Below the pieces are notes generated by a model. It was not told the DNA's origin. It saw only the letters and a program-made list of their open reading frames with translations, and searched no databases. 36,224 bases of DNA from assembly GCA_027062365.1 (NCBI GenBank), contig JAMOTK010000036.1:1-36224 (forward strand). The letters run 5' to 3'. Within the stretch, counting starts at the first letter, position 1; the number at the start of each line of letters is the position of its first letter. Position numbers and translations under genes: made by a program. This DNA comes from Sulfurovum sp. GTDB lineage: Bacteria; Campylobacterota; Campylobacteria; Campylobacterales; Sulfurovaceae. Positions 25,218 through 32,984 of the stretch are shown here, one piece after another.

Positions 25218-25808
25218 TCATGCCCAGAAGTCTTCATCACTCATGCCACCACTTCTTTTTTTGGCTACCATGGAGGTTTTCATTGTTTTGGCTCCTGTAT
25301 AGTCTGTGTCCCACCATTGGGGGATGTGTAGGAGTTCGCATTCGTGGTCAAAGTAGGCTTCTAGTTCTCCATCATTGAGCATGAATGCAGGGTTAGAGGG
25401 GCTTCGTTCGTTGTTGGTATCGTGCAAAAATGTTTCTAGGAGTAGGATGCCGTTGGGTTTGAGTGCTTTTATCATTTGGGGGAAAAGCTTACGTTCTAGG
25501 AAGTAGGTACAGACGATAAGGTCGTATTTATCTTCTTCTAGGGTGTAGGTATCAAAATCTACCTCTTTGGCATGGATAGATGTCTCATGAGCTAAGTGTG
25601 CTATCGCTACAGAAGAGATGTCTAGTGCATCTACTTCAAAGCCCAATGAGACCAAATACTTACTATGCCTACCCATACCACAGGCTATATCTAGGGCTTG
25701 TTTGCCTGTGGATAGTTTGGCGTAGTCTATGATAAGTTTTATGGGTGTATTGGGTATTTTATTGTCTTGGTATTTTTCATCCCATCGTTTTTTATCTGCT
25801 TGAGCCAT
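25218..25808 (-). CDS. Class I SAM-dependent methyltransferase, last gene of the TetR operon
   Basis: A 196-residue methyltransferase. Motif I is ALDIACGMGRHSKYL (about 38-52), the acidic loop after strand 2 is VDALDISSVAIAHL, and DLIVCTYFLER with ALKPNGILLLETF match motifs II-III. The opening WDEKY(Q) is seen in TehB- and thiopurine-type methyltransferases that act on small molecules. The substrate is not determinable. It starts 3 bases after the YjdF stop in the same direction, the fourth gene downstream of the TetR promoter. Confidence 0.82.
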   Translation of the reverse strand: MAQADKKRWDEKYQDNKIPNTPIKLIIDYAKLSTGKQALDIACGMGRHSKYLVSLGFEVDALDISSVAIAHLAHETSIHAKEVDFDTYTLEEDKYDLIVCTYFLERKLFPQMIKALKPNGILLLETFLHDTNNERSPSNPAFMLNDGELEAYFDHECELLHIPQWWDTDYTGAKTMKTSMVAKKRSGGMSDEDFWA

Positions 25809-25811
25809 GGT

Positions 25812-26423
25812 TTATAACTTTTTCTTTATAGATATGTTAGACAATTGCTTATCGTGATATTTAGAGAGTAAAAGTAGGGCGATGATACCACCTAGTAGGG
25901 CATATCCCATGTCTGATTGTGTATCCCATACATAGCCTTGTGTCCCTAAAAATGCTTCGGCATCTTCTCCTGTGCTTAGGGCTACCCACCATTCTATGAG
26001 TTCATAAAATGCAGAAAATGATAGAATGATACTAAGTGTAATATAATTGAGCCATAGCTTAGAAGCCGTCACTACTTCTTTACGGATGAGAAGTTCTCTT
26101 GCTAAGATAGCAGGGATGAAGCCTTGTGCTAAGTGACCTACTTTGTCATAATTGTTACGTGCTTGGTCAAACATCTCTTTGATAGTGTCAAATAGTGGTA
26201 CTTCTGCATAGGTGTAATGACCTCCGACCATCAAGATAATCATGTGTATCAAGATAAGTGTGTAGAGCAAAGGAGTAAGCCTAAAGCTTTTGTAGCTCAA
26301 TGCTAAGATAAGCATACCAATCATCGCAGGAACAACTTCTAAAAACCATGTAAATTGGTCTTTAGGGTCAATAGCTGACCAAACAAATACGAGGGCGTAA
26401 ATATCTAACCATATATATTTCAT
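25812..26423 (-). CDS. DUF2238 (YjdF family) membrane protein
   Basis: A 203-residue multi-pass membrane protein with about six helices. The conserved DUF2238 block is complete: YDKVGHLAQGFIPAILAREL, then FYELIEWWVALSTGEDAEAFLG and YVWDTQSDMGYALLGG, with charged residues (D, H, E, D) inside or beside helices. Function is unknown in E. coli YjdF too. Its ATG overlaps the stop of the upstream methyltransferase (TAATG), so expression is coupled and controlled by the TetR gene at the head of the operon. Confidence 0.85.
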   Translation of the reverse strand: MKYIWLDIYALVFVWSAIDPKDQFTWFLEVVPAMIGMLILALSYKSFRLTPLLYTLILIHMIILMVGGHYTYAEVPLFDTIKEMFDQARNNYDKVGHLAQGFIPAILARELLIRKEVVTASKLWLNYITLSIILSFSAFYELIEWWVALSTGEDAEAFLGTQGYVWDTQSDMGYALLGGIIALLLLSKYHDKQLSNISIKKKL

Positions 26424-27031
26424 TATTTAACTCCTGTCATTAAAAAGACTGTAAAACTAGTATGAGGTTTCTCAATGGTAGAAACCTCAGAAAAAGCGAT
26501 ATTTTTGAACCCTGCTTCTTTGGCACATTGGGCTAACACTTCACGATCAAATCCATAATGAAATACACCCGTATTGTCACTATGAAAATCTCCATTTTCA
26601 CTGTCTAAATCAGCAATGGCTATAAATCCATCTTTGTTGAGCATGGCATAAAACGTAGCAAAGAGGGCTTTAGTATCTTCTATATGATGGATAGTCATTG
26701 ATGAGATAATCCCATCAAAGGTGCGTTCTAAGCTCTGTGTACTTAAATCTTTTTCGATGACTTCTGTTTGACATGCAAACTCTTCGGATTTTGCATGAAA
26801 CTCTTTGAGCATAGACGGAGAATTGTCTACAGCCACAATCTTGGCTACATGAGGTGCGATAAAATAACTAAGCAACCCTGTACCTGCACCAAAATCCATG
26901 ACTTCCATAGAGGGTGATAATGTTATTTTAGCGATAATGCCATCGGCAATCCCTTTGGCATTTTGTACGCGTTTAGAGTTCATGTCCCATGACTTTGATT
27001 TGTTTGCAAATAAATCTTTATTTAGACTCAT
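26423..27031 (-). CDS. Class I SAM-dependent methyltransferase, second gene of the TetR operon
   Basis: A 202-residue methyltransferase with motif I VMDFGAGTGLLSYF, post-I IVAVDNSPSMLKEFH, and DGIISSMTIHHIED plus MLNKDGFIAIADLD, the arrangement of UbiE/Methyltransf_11 enzymes. The ATG at 27031 makes an ATGA overlap with the TetR stop and has AAAGGA 7 bases upstream. A longer start at 27061 would lie inside tetR. Its small-molecule substrate is unknown. Close coupling to a repressor suggests a stress- or xenobiotic-responsive role. Confidence 0.83.
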   Translation of the reverse strand: MSLNKDLFANKSKSWDMNSKRVQNAKGIADGIIAKITLSPSMEVMDFGAGTGLLSYFIAPHVAKIVAVDNSPSMLKEFHAKSEEFACQTEVIEKDLSTQSLERTFDGIISSMTIHHIEDTKALFATFYAMLNKDGFIAIADLDSENGDFHSDNTGVFHYGFDREVLAQCAKEAGFKNIAFSEVSTIEKPHTSFTVFLMTGVK

Positions 27032-27657
27032 AGTGTTTCCTTTATTTGTATAGTATCCCAAAAAAATTCTACATGTTTGCTAAACATAGCAGAGACTTCT
27101 GAGGTGGATTTGTGGTCTAATTTTAACAAAGTAAGTTGCATTTGATAAAAAAACAGAGGGGAAAGAAAACTATTGGCTAATAGAATAGGGTCAAAAGAGA
27201 GGATACGCTTCTCTTGCATCATCACAAAAAATAGCTCTGAAAGCTTGATAACATTTTCTTGGTAAAATTCATCATGATAAATCTCTCGAATACGTTCATT
27301 ACGAAACATCTCTTGCATGAGTAGTCTATAGAGTGCTTCATTTTGACCATCAGAACCAATCTGCTTAAAGGTTAGAGCGATAGTAAACAAAAGTGTTTTA
27401 CCTGTATCCATAGTATTTTCTGAAAACAACGTAGCAATAGCCGAAGAACTAAGCTCTTGAATCAATGTCTCAAGTATTTCATTTTTATTTTTAAAATGGT
27501 TATACAAGGCACTAGGCTTCACACCCATAGCAGAAGCTATATCTCGTACTGTAGTAGATTTGAAACTTTTTTGAGAAAAGAGTTCTAGTGAGACTTGAAG
27601 TATCTTTTGTTTGGTTTGACTGCCTCTAGTAGGCTGAGGTGCAATATCTACATCCAT
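27028..27657 (-). CDS. TetR/AcrR family repressor
   Basis: A 209-residue regulator. The N-terminal HTH is clear: KQKILQVSLELFSQKSFKSTTVRDIASAMGV then KPSALYNHFKNKNEILETL (about 16-65). The C-terminal ligand domain is typical in length but gives no ligand clue. It starts a four-gene operon: TetR, methyltransferase, YjdF, methyltransferase. AGGAG precedes the ATG. An operator-like palindrome lies inside its own promoter, so it is probably autorepressed. Confidence 0.92.
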   Translation of the reverse strand: MDVDIAPQPTRGSQTKQKILQVSLELFSQKSFKSTTVRDIASAMGVKPSALYNHFKNKNEILETLIQELSSSAIATLFSENTMDTGKTLLFTIALTFKQIGSDGQNEALYRLLMQEMFRNERIREIYHDEFYQENVIKLSELFFVMMQEKRILSFDPILLANSFLSPLFFYQMQLTLLKLDHKSTSEVSAMFSKHVEFFWDTIQIKETL

Positions 27658-27674
27658 AAATCTCCTTTTTGCTC

Positions 27675-27703
27675 ATTATAGTGAACATTTGTTCTTTTGT
27701 CAA
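27675..27703 (-). promoter_or_regulatory. Consensus sigma70 promoter of the TetR operon
   Basis: On the minus strand TTGACA (27698-27703), exactly 17 bases, then TATAAT (27675-27680). Both hexamers match consensus perfectly, rare in this window where most promoters lack a -35. Transcription would start near 27668, giving a leader of only about 10 bases containing AGGAG. Such a strong promoter implies tight repression at rest. Confidence 0.85.
27682..27695. promoter_or_regulatory. TetR operator O1, inside the promoter spacer
   Basis: TGAAC-ATTT-GTTCT: half-sites GAAC/GTTC around a 4-base centre. It lies between the -10 and -35 hexamers, so a bound repressor would block RNA polymerase directly. 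Confidence 0.7.
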
Positions 27704-27723
27704 GAACGTATAAATAGACAAAA

Positions 27724-27737
27724 TGAACAAATGTTCA
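27724..27737. promoter_or_regulatory. TetR operator O2
   Basis: TGAAC-AAAT-GTTCA, the same half-sites as O1 with the centre inverted; outward it extends to ATGAAC/GTTCAT. The centres of O1 and O2 are 42 bases apart, four helical turns, so two dimers would sit on one face of the DNA. Confidence 0.65.
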
Positions 27738-28012
27738 TGAAGCTATATTACAAAGAGATATGAGGTATTGTAAGCATAATCATCTCAAACAAAATATCTT
27801 TTCTAAACGTATAGTTCATTCATTATTTTTTCATACAAAATCTTGTATAATCACGATACGTGTAAAATCAGCTCTATATCTATGTAAAAAACAGTCTTAA
27901 AAACAAGCGATTTAACTATTAAAAGAGTAGTGGGATAGAGTTAGTATTATTAGTTAGAATTTACATTATGTTAACCAAATCAAACAAACCCCCAATATTA
28001 AAGGAAAACCCA
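27738..28012. other. Intergenic region between the TetR operon and the zinc-ribbon methyltransferase
   Basis: AT-rich stretch with no convincing gene. TATAAT at 27846-27851 on the plus strand (preceded by CTTG, extended -10) is the best promoter for the methyltransferase to the right and would give a leader of about 155 bases. A CACG-ATA-CGTG inverted repeat (27852-27862) falls on the expected start site. I saw no riboswitch or small protein in the leader. Confidence 0.45.
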
Positions 28013-28660
28013 ATGCTTTGTCATATATGTAATACCTTGGTCAAATCATTTACCCATACTAAAAACGAAATACTTTACTATCATTGTGAACCTTGTCAGT
28101 ATATATTTAAATCCCCTTTGTATTATCAAGACTTCTCTAGCCAAAAAGAACGCTATAATTTACATACCAATCATGAAGAAGACCTAGGCTATATCGCTTA
28201 CTTTCAACGTTTTTTAGATTTTGTACTGCCCCATATAGACATGCCTAAAAATGCCTTGGACTTTGGCTGTGGGCGTAGCTCTTTACTGGCTTCATTACTT
28301 ATAAAATCAGGCATAGACTGTGACTACTATGACCCTATTTATCATCCTAAGACACTTGATGAGAGTAAAAAGTATGACCTTATCGTCTCTACTGAAGTTT
28401 TTGAGCATCTACATCAGCCTCGTAAAGTCTTTGAAGATTTGATACAAAGGCTTACCCCTAAAGGATACCTCGCCATACAAACACAATTTCACCCCAATGA
28501 TGAAGAGGCTTTTAAAAACTGGTATTACCACCAAGACCCTACGCATATTGTCTTCTTTAGAGCCGAAACTTTTAAAATTTTAGCCCATAAATATCACTGT
28601 GAGTATCTAATGGATAATGATAAAAATATGGTTATAATACAAAAAACAAAAGGAATATAA
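28013..28660 (+). CDS. Zinc-ribbon class I SAM-dependent methyltransferase
   Basis: A 215-residue protein. It begins with a zinc ribbon, C3, C6, C25, C28 (MLCHICN and HCEPCQYIF), followed by a methyltransferase domain with ALDFGCGRSSLLASLL, DLIVSTEVFEHLHQPRKVFEDL and LTPKGYLAIQTQ. This is the Methyltransf_23 layout found in sugar- or lipid-modifying enzymes, though the target is unknown. ATG at 28013 is chosen because AAGGA lies 7 bases upstream; an ATG at 27968 would add 15 residues without a ribosome site. The stop overlaps the next gene (TAATG). Confidence 0.82.
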   Translation: MLCHICNTLVKSFTHTKNEILYYHCEPCQYIFKSPLYYQDFSSQKERYNLHTNHEEDLGYIAYFQRFLDFVLPHIDMPKNALDFGCGRSSLLASLLIKSGIDCDYYDPIYHPKTLDESKKYDLIVSTEVFEHLHQPRKVFEDLIQRLTPKGYLAIQTQFHPNDEEAFKNWYYHQDPTHIVFFRAETFKILAHKYHCEYLMDNDKNMVIIQKTKGI

Positions 28661-29010
28661 TGACAATATATGGGATAACAACCTGCTCTACTGTAGGAAA
28701 AGCTAGGAAATTTATGAAAGACCATGAGATAGCATTTGATTTTGTAGATTATAAAGTAACCTCTGTAGATGAAGCAAAGATTAGAGAGTGGCTACAGAAG
28801 ATAGACATGAAAATACTGTTTAATACACGTGGTACAAAATACAGAGATTTAAAGCTAAAATCTCTCAATCTTGATGATGAAGGTAAGATAGCATGGATGG
28901 CAAAAGAAAACTATCTCATCAAACGCCCTATCATAGAATATGCAAAAGGCAAAGTACATGTGGCATATAATGAAGAGGTTTATAAAGAGACTTTTTTATC
29001 ATTTGAATAA
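28660..29010 (+). CDS. ArsC/Spx family thioredoxin-fold protein (YffB-like)
   Basis: A 116-residue thioredoxin-like protein of the arsenate-reductase-related group. The active cysteine C9 sits in TTCSTVGKARKF, the C-x4-KA form of YffB-type proteins rather than the CxxC of Spx. FNTRGTKYRDLKL and NYLIKRPIIEY match the anion-pocket segments. Substrate could be glutathione or another small thiol rather than arsenate. It is translated by reinitiation from the methyltransferase stop. Confidence 0.82.
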   Translation: MTIYGITTCSTVGKARKFMKDHEIAFDFVDYKVTSVDEAKIREWLQKIDMKILFNTRGTKYRDLKLKSLNLDDEGKIAWMAKENYLIKRPIIEYAKGKVHVAYNEEVYKETFLSFE

Positions 29011-29069
29011 GACCTTATAATTTACATTTAACACAAATAAAGATATTATACCCATTAAAGATATTTATC

Positions 29070-29075
29070 TATAAT
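29070..29075 (+). promoter_or_regulatory. -10 box of the small beta-barrel gene
   Basis: TATAAT lies 20 bases before the ATG of the outer-membrane protein and just upstream of its ACGGAGC ribosome site. A second TATAAT at about 29016 could give a longer leader. No -35 hexamer was seen for either. Confidence 0.45.
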
Positions 29076-29095
29076 TTTAATATACGGAGCTATTT

Positions 29096-29674
29096 ATGAT
29101 AAGACTACTTCTTCTCTTGACTTTTTTATTGCACACTTTACATGCTGAGGAATCAACCTATCCTTTTATAGGGATTACTGGTTCTATTCAAACGATGGAT
29201 TTACAACCTATTGTTACGGCTGCACCTAACCGACTCAATAACCCAGAATCAGCAGATTCTACTACATTTGGTATTCAGTATGGTGTACAAACAAGAGATT
29301 ATCGTACTATATTTACCTATGAAAATACGAGTGATTTTCAAACACTAGATGTAGGAGTAGATTATATTTTTATGGATGATATATTTGGTACTTCAAAAGC
29401 TAGACCTTATATAGGTGCGACGATTGGGTATATTATGTATGATGAAAGTACTATTGTTGATTATAATGAAAATACTATTGTAGCCAATGAAGCCAAGGCT
29501 ATAAATACAAGTATTTCTACTTCAGATGGTTATTATGGTTTAGATGCTGGGTTTATTTTTTATATTACAGATAGTATCGATTTAGATATTGGATACCACT
29601 ACTATTTTGTAGATAGACTCGAACCACTCAATACAATGAGTGGTTTTAGTTTTAGTTTACATTACTTTTATTGA
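29096..29674 (+). CDS. Small outer-membrane beta-barrel protein
   Basis: A 192-residue exported protein. Residues 1-17 (IRLLLLLTFLLHTLHA) form a signal peptide. The mature part alternates polar and aromatic residues in segments such as YPFIGITGSIQT, TFGIQYGVQTRDYRTIFTYEN, ARPYIGATIGYIMYD, YYGLDAGFIFYI and IDLDIGYHYYF. It ends SFSLHYFY, an aromatic C-terminal residue as needed for BAM recognition. The pattern is that of an eight-stranded OmpA/OprF-like or porin-opacity barrel. No peptidoglycan domain. Function unknown. It appears to be a single-gene unit. Confidence 0.75.
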   Translation: MIRLLLLLTFLLHTLHAEESTYPFIGITGSIQTMDLQPIVTAAPNRLNNPESADSTTFGIQYGVQTRDYRTIFTYENTSDFQTLDVGVDYIFMDDIFGTSKARPYIGATIGYIMYDESTIVDYNENTIVANEAKAINTSISTSDGYYGLDAGFIFYITDSIDLDIGYHYYFVDRLEPLNTMSGFSFSLHYFY

Positions 29675-29682
29675 TTTTTGGC

Positions 29683-29704
29683 TATAATCACGTAATTTAT
29701 TACG
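29683..29704 (+). promoter_or_regulatory. pyrD promoter with inverted repeat over the start site
   Basis: GATTTTTGGCTATAAT ends at 29688, the same TTTTTGG(N)TATAAT layout as gltB. It is followed at 29691-29704 by CGTAAT-TT-ATTACG, a perfect inverted repeat just upstream of the GGAG ribosome site. The repeat could be a small leader hairpin or an operator. Confidence 0.55.
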
Positions 29705-29713
29705 GAGATTATA

Positions 29714-30778
29714 GTGTCCTTTTTTTCTTACCAAACCCTCAAAAAACTACTTTTCAAACTTGACCCTGAAACTGCACATACTTTAGCAGGTGTAGGATTA
29801 CGTTTTACAGCCCATTGCCCTCCTCTAAAAAAGTGTATTAGCAAACAGTATTTTGTCACAGACCCTAGTCTAAAACAAAAAATATTTGGACGTACCTTTC
29901 AAAATCCAGTAGGATTAGGAGCAGGATTTGATAAAAATGGTCAGTACATTACTGCTATGCCTACGTTAGGGATGGGATTTACCGAGATAGGTACAGTCAC
30001 ACCCCTAGCCCAAGATGGCAATGCCAAACCAAGACTCTTTAGGCTAATAGAAGACAACTCTATACAAAATGCTATGGGATTCAATAATAAAGGCAGTGAC
30101 TATATGTTGAAACGCCTTGAAAAGATAGACTTTTTTGACTATCCTATCGGTATCAATATTGGTAAAAACAAACTTACTTCTGAAGAAGATGCACTCAAAG
30201 ACTATGAGATACTTTTTAAAAAGTTTAAAGACTATGGCGATTATATTGTCATCAATATCTCTTCTCCCAATACTCCAGGATTGAGAGATTTACAAAATGA
30301 AACATTTATTAAAGCTATTTTTGCCATGGGTAAAAAGATAACAACACAACCTATCTTACTCAAAATCGCCCCAGATATGGAAGTATCTGACGCAATTACT
30401 TTGTGTACCACAGCAGTAGAAGCAGGTGCTGATGGGATTATCGCTACAAATACAACCATAGATTATAGCTTGACCCCCTACGCCAAAGACTTTGGAGGCA
30501 TATCTGGAGCGTTACTCACACAGAAGTCGTATACACTTTTTAGAGAGATAGGAAAAGCTCTTTATGGAAAGACCCTACTCATCTCTGTAGGTGGGATAGA
30601 CTCAGCCGAAGATGCCTATAGACGTATCAAAGCAGGTGCTTCACTGGTACAAGTGTATTCGATGCTTGTATATAGAGGTCCTCTTCTTATCAAAGAGATA
30701 AACGAAGGGCTTATTGCACTTTTGGAAAAAGATGGCTACTCACATATTGGTGAAGCCATCGGAGCAGATTGGAAATAA
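29714..30778 (+). CDS. pyrD: Dihydroorotate dehydrogenase (quinone), class 2
   Basis: Oxidises dihydroorotate to orotate with electrons passed to the quinone pool at the inner membrane; it makes pyrimidines. The N-terminal helical segment (1-35) is the class 2 membrane/quinone domain. FMN-barrel motifs are NPVGLGAGFDKNG, EIGTVTPLAQDGNAKPR, VINISSPNTPGLRDLQ with the class 2 catalytic serine around 183-184, and ISVGGIDSAEDAYRRIKAGASLVQVYS. Length 354 is normal. The start is GTG at 29714 after CGGAGATTATA. In Campylobacter pyrD is also followed by an M16 peptidase and dapA. Confidence 0.96.
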   Translation: MSFFSYQTLKKLLFKLDPETAHTLAGVGLRFTAHCPPLKKCISKQYFVTDPSLKQKIFGRTFQNPVGLGAGFDKNGQYITAMPTLGMGFTEIGTVTPLAQDGNAKPRLFRLIEDNSIQNAMGFNNKGSDYMLKRLEKIDFFDYPIGINIGKNKLTSEEDALKDYEILFKKFKDYGDYIVINISSPNTPGLRDLQNETFIKAIFAMGKKITTQPILLKIAPDMEVSDAITLCTTAVEAGADGIIATNTTIDYSLTPYAKDFGGISGALLTQKSYTLFREIGKALYGKTLLISVGGIDSAEDAYRRIKAGASLVQVYSMLVYRGPLLIKEINEGLIALLEKDGYSHIGEAIGADWK

Positions 30779-32088
30779 TGAAAAACTTATTTTATACACT
30801 ATTACTATTTACAGGGGTACTTATGGCTAATTCATTGCCGAAACATTTTACAAAAACGCTCAAAAACGGATTAGAAGTGGTGGTTATCCCTATGGATAAC
30901 CACTCAGGTGTGATTACTAGTGATATTTATTACAAGGTAGGAAGCCGTAACGAAGTCATGGGTAAAAGTGGTATGGCACACATGCTAGAGCATCTCTCTT
31001 TTAAATCTACAGAAAAACTCAAAGAAGGTGAATTTGACACTATTGTAAAAAGCCGTGGTGGGGTCAACAATGCTGCTACTGGTTTTGATAAAACACATTA
31101 TTATATTAAGACAGCTAGTAAAAATTTAGAAATGACCTTTGAGCTTTTTTCTGAACTTATGCATAATCTCAATCTAACAGATGAAGAGTTCCAAAAAGAA
31201 AGAGATGTGGTAGCAGAAGAGAGACGCTTACGTACAGACAATAATCCTATGGGATATTTGTATTTTAGGGTCTTTAATACACACTTTACCTACCATCCTT
31301 ACCATTGGTTGCCTATAGGGTTTATGGAAGATATACTCACATGGAAGATAGAAGATATACGCACATTTTATAAGCGTTATTATCAGCCAAGCAATTCCGT
31401 ACTCATTGTAGCAGGAGATATTGACCCCAAAGAGGTCTTTGCCCAAGCAGACAAACATTTTTCTAAGATTAAAAATGAGAATGAAATACCCAAGGTTATA
31501 GCCGTTGAACCAAAAGTAGATGGGGCAAAACGTGCTATCTTACATAAAGAGAGCAACCGTGTTGATACCCTAGCTATCACCTATTCTATCCCCAATTATG
31601 AGCATGAAGACCAAGTGGCTCTCTCTGCTATCTCTCATATATTGAGTGCTGGTAAAAGCTCATGGTTTGAAAAGACCATTGTCAATGAAAAACAATTGGC
31701 CAATCAAGTCTATGGATACAATATGGAACTAGCCGACCCAGGGGTCTTTCTCATCATGGCGATGTGTGCCCCTGATGCCTCTATCGATATTTTGGAAAAA
31801 GAGATACTTTTACAACTCGATAAGCTCAAAAATGGCGAGGTCACACAAGCTGAACTTGATAAAGTCAAAATCAACACAAAAGCAGAGTTTATCTACTCTT
31901 TGGAGAGTTCTTCTTCTGTGGCTGGACTCTATGGAGAGTATTATGTGAAAGGAAATATCAATCCTTTACTTGAATATGAAGAGAAATTAGATAAACTTAC
32001 ACTCAAAGATATTGAGCGTACGGCTAAAAAGTATTTTGACCATCACTTTTCGACCACTGTTATATTGAAAAAAAATGAGGAACTTTAG
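30778..32088 (+). CDS. M16 family zinc peptidase (periplasmic)
   Basis: A 436-residue pitrilysin-family protein exported by a signal peptide (about 1-17, MKNLFYTLLLFTGVLMA). The inverted zinc motif HxxEH is H68-M-L-E71-H72 (GMAHMLEHLSFKS) and the third ligand E148 is 76 residues on (VVAEERRLR), exactly the family spacing. The C-terminal half is the inactive-type M16 domain with YSIPNYEHEDQVALSAISHIL. Its ATG overlaps the pyrD stop (TAATG). The peptidase may form a heterodimer with a second M16 protein, but none is visible here. Confidence 0.93.
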   Translation: MKNLFYTLLLFTGVLMANSLPKHFTKTLKNGLEVVVIPMDNHSGVITSDIYYKVGSRNEVMGKSGMAHMLEHLSFKSTEKLKEGEFDTIVKSRGGVNNAATGFDKTHYYIKTASKNLEMTFELFSELMHNLNLTDEEFQKERDVVAEERRLRTDNNPMGYLYFRVFNTHFTYHPYHWLPIGFMEDILTWKIEDIRTFYKRYYQPSNSVLIVAGDIDPKEVFAQADKHFSKIKNENEIPKVIAVEPKVDGAKRAILHKESNRVDTLAITYSIPNYEHEDQVALSAISHILSAGKSSWFEKTIVNEKQLANQVYGYNMELADPGVFLIMAMCAPDASIDILEKEILLQLDKLKNGEVTQAELDKVKINTKAEFIYSLESSSSVAGLYGEYYVKGNINPLLEYEEKLDKLTLKDIERTAKKYFDHHFSTTVILKKNEEL

Positions 32089-32089
32089 A

Positions 32090-32983
32090 ATGAACAATTA
32101 TATTACAGGTGCAACCACTGCACTTATCACCCCTTTTAAAAATGGTACTTTAGATGAAGCAACTTTTGCAAAACTCATAAAAAGACAAATAGCCAACGGT
32201 ATAGATGCTGTCTGTCCTGTAGGGACTACTGGTGAATCAGCTACGCTTAGTCATGATGAACACAAAAGATGTATAGAAATTGCTGTAGAGGTATGTAAAA
32301 ATACTTCTACCAAAGTACTTGCAGGTGCTGGGTCTAATGCCACACATGAAGCCATAGACATTGCCAAACATGCCCAAGAGTGTGGTGTAGATGCACTTTT
32401 TTCAGTTAGCCCTTACTATAATAAGCCTAGCCAAGAAGGATTGTACCAACATTACAAAGCCATAGCCTCAGCTGTGGATGTACCTTTTATGCTCTATAAT
32501 GTACCAGGACGTACAGGGGTAGACATATTACCAGATACAGTTAAGAGACTCTTTGATGATGTAGAAAATATTATGGGTATCAAAGAAGCTACAGGGTCGA
32601 TAGAACGAACGGTGGAACTTTTGGCTAAAATCCCTGATTTATATCTCTTTTCTGGTGATGATGCCATAGATTTTCCTATACTTGCTAGTGGAGGAAAAGG
32701 TATCACTTCGGTGACGTCCAATCTACTACCAGATATGAAAGCAGAATTAGCCCATGCTGCACTCAAAGGAGACTTTAAAACAGCCAAATATATCAATGAT
32801 TCACTTTTTGATATAAACAAAGTGCTTTTTTGTGAGTCTAACCCTATCCCTATCAAGGCAGCGATGTATATCGCAGGTCTGATTGATACATTAGAATACA
32901 GACTACCACTCGTAGCCCCAAGCAATGAGAATATGAAGAAAATAGAACAAGTCATGAAACAATATAAAATCGTAGGAGCGTAA
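32090..32983 (+). CDS. dapA: 4-hydroxy-tetrahydrodipicolinate synthase
   Basis: Condenses pyruvate with aspartate semialdehyde, the first step toward lysine and meso-diaminopimelate. From ATG 32090 the enzyme has 297 residues. T47/T48 in PVGTTGES, Y136 and R141 in YNVPGRTGVD, and the Schiff-base lysine K165 in GIKEATGS are all present. GAGG is about 9 bases upstream. It starts one base after the peptidase stop and is followed after one base by the SDR gene. Confidence 0.96.
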   Translation: MNNYITGATTALITPFKNGTLDEATFAKLIKRQIANGIDAVCPVGTTGESATLSHDEHKRCIEIAVEVCKNTSTKVLAGAGSNATHEAIDIAKHAQECGVDALFSVSPYYNKPSQEGLYQHYKAIASAVDVPFMLYNVPGRTGVDILPDTVKRLFDDVENIMGIKEATGSIERTVELLAKIPDLYLFSGDDAIDFPILASGGKGITSVTSNLLPDMKAELAHAALKGDFKTAKYINDSLFDINKVLFCESNPIPIKAAMYIAGLIDTLEYRLPLVAPSNENMKKIEQVMKQYKIVGA

Positions 32984-32984
32984 T

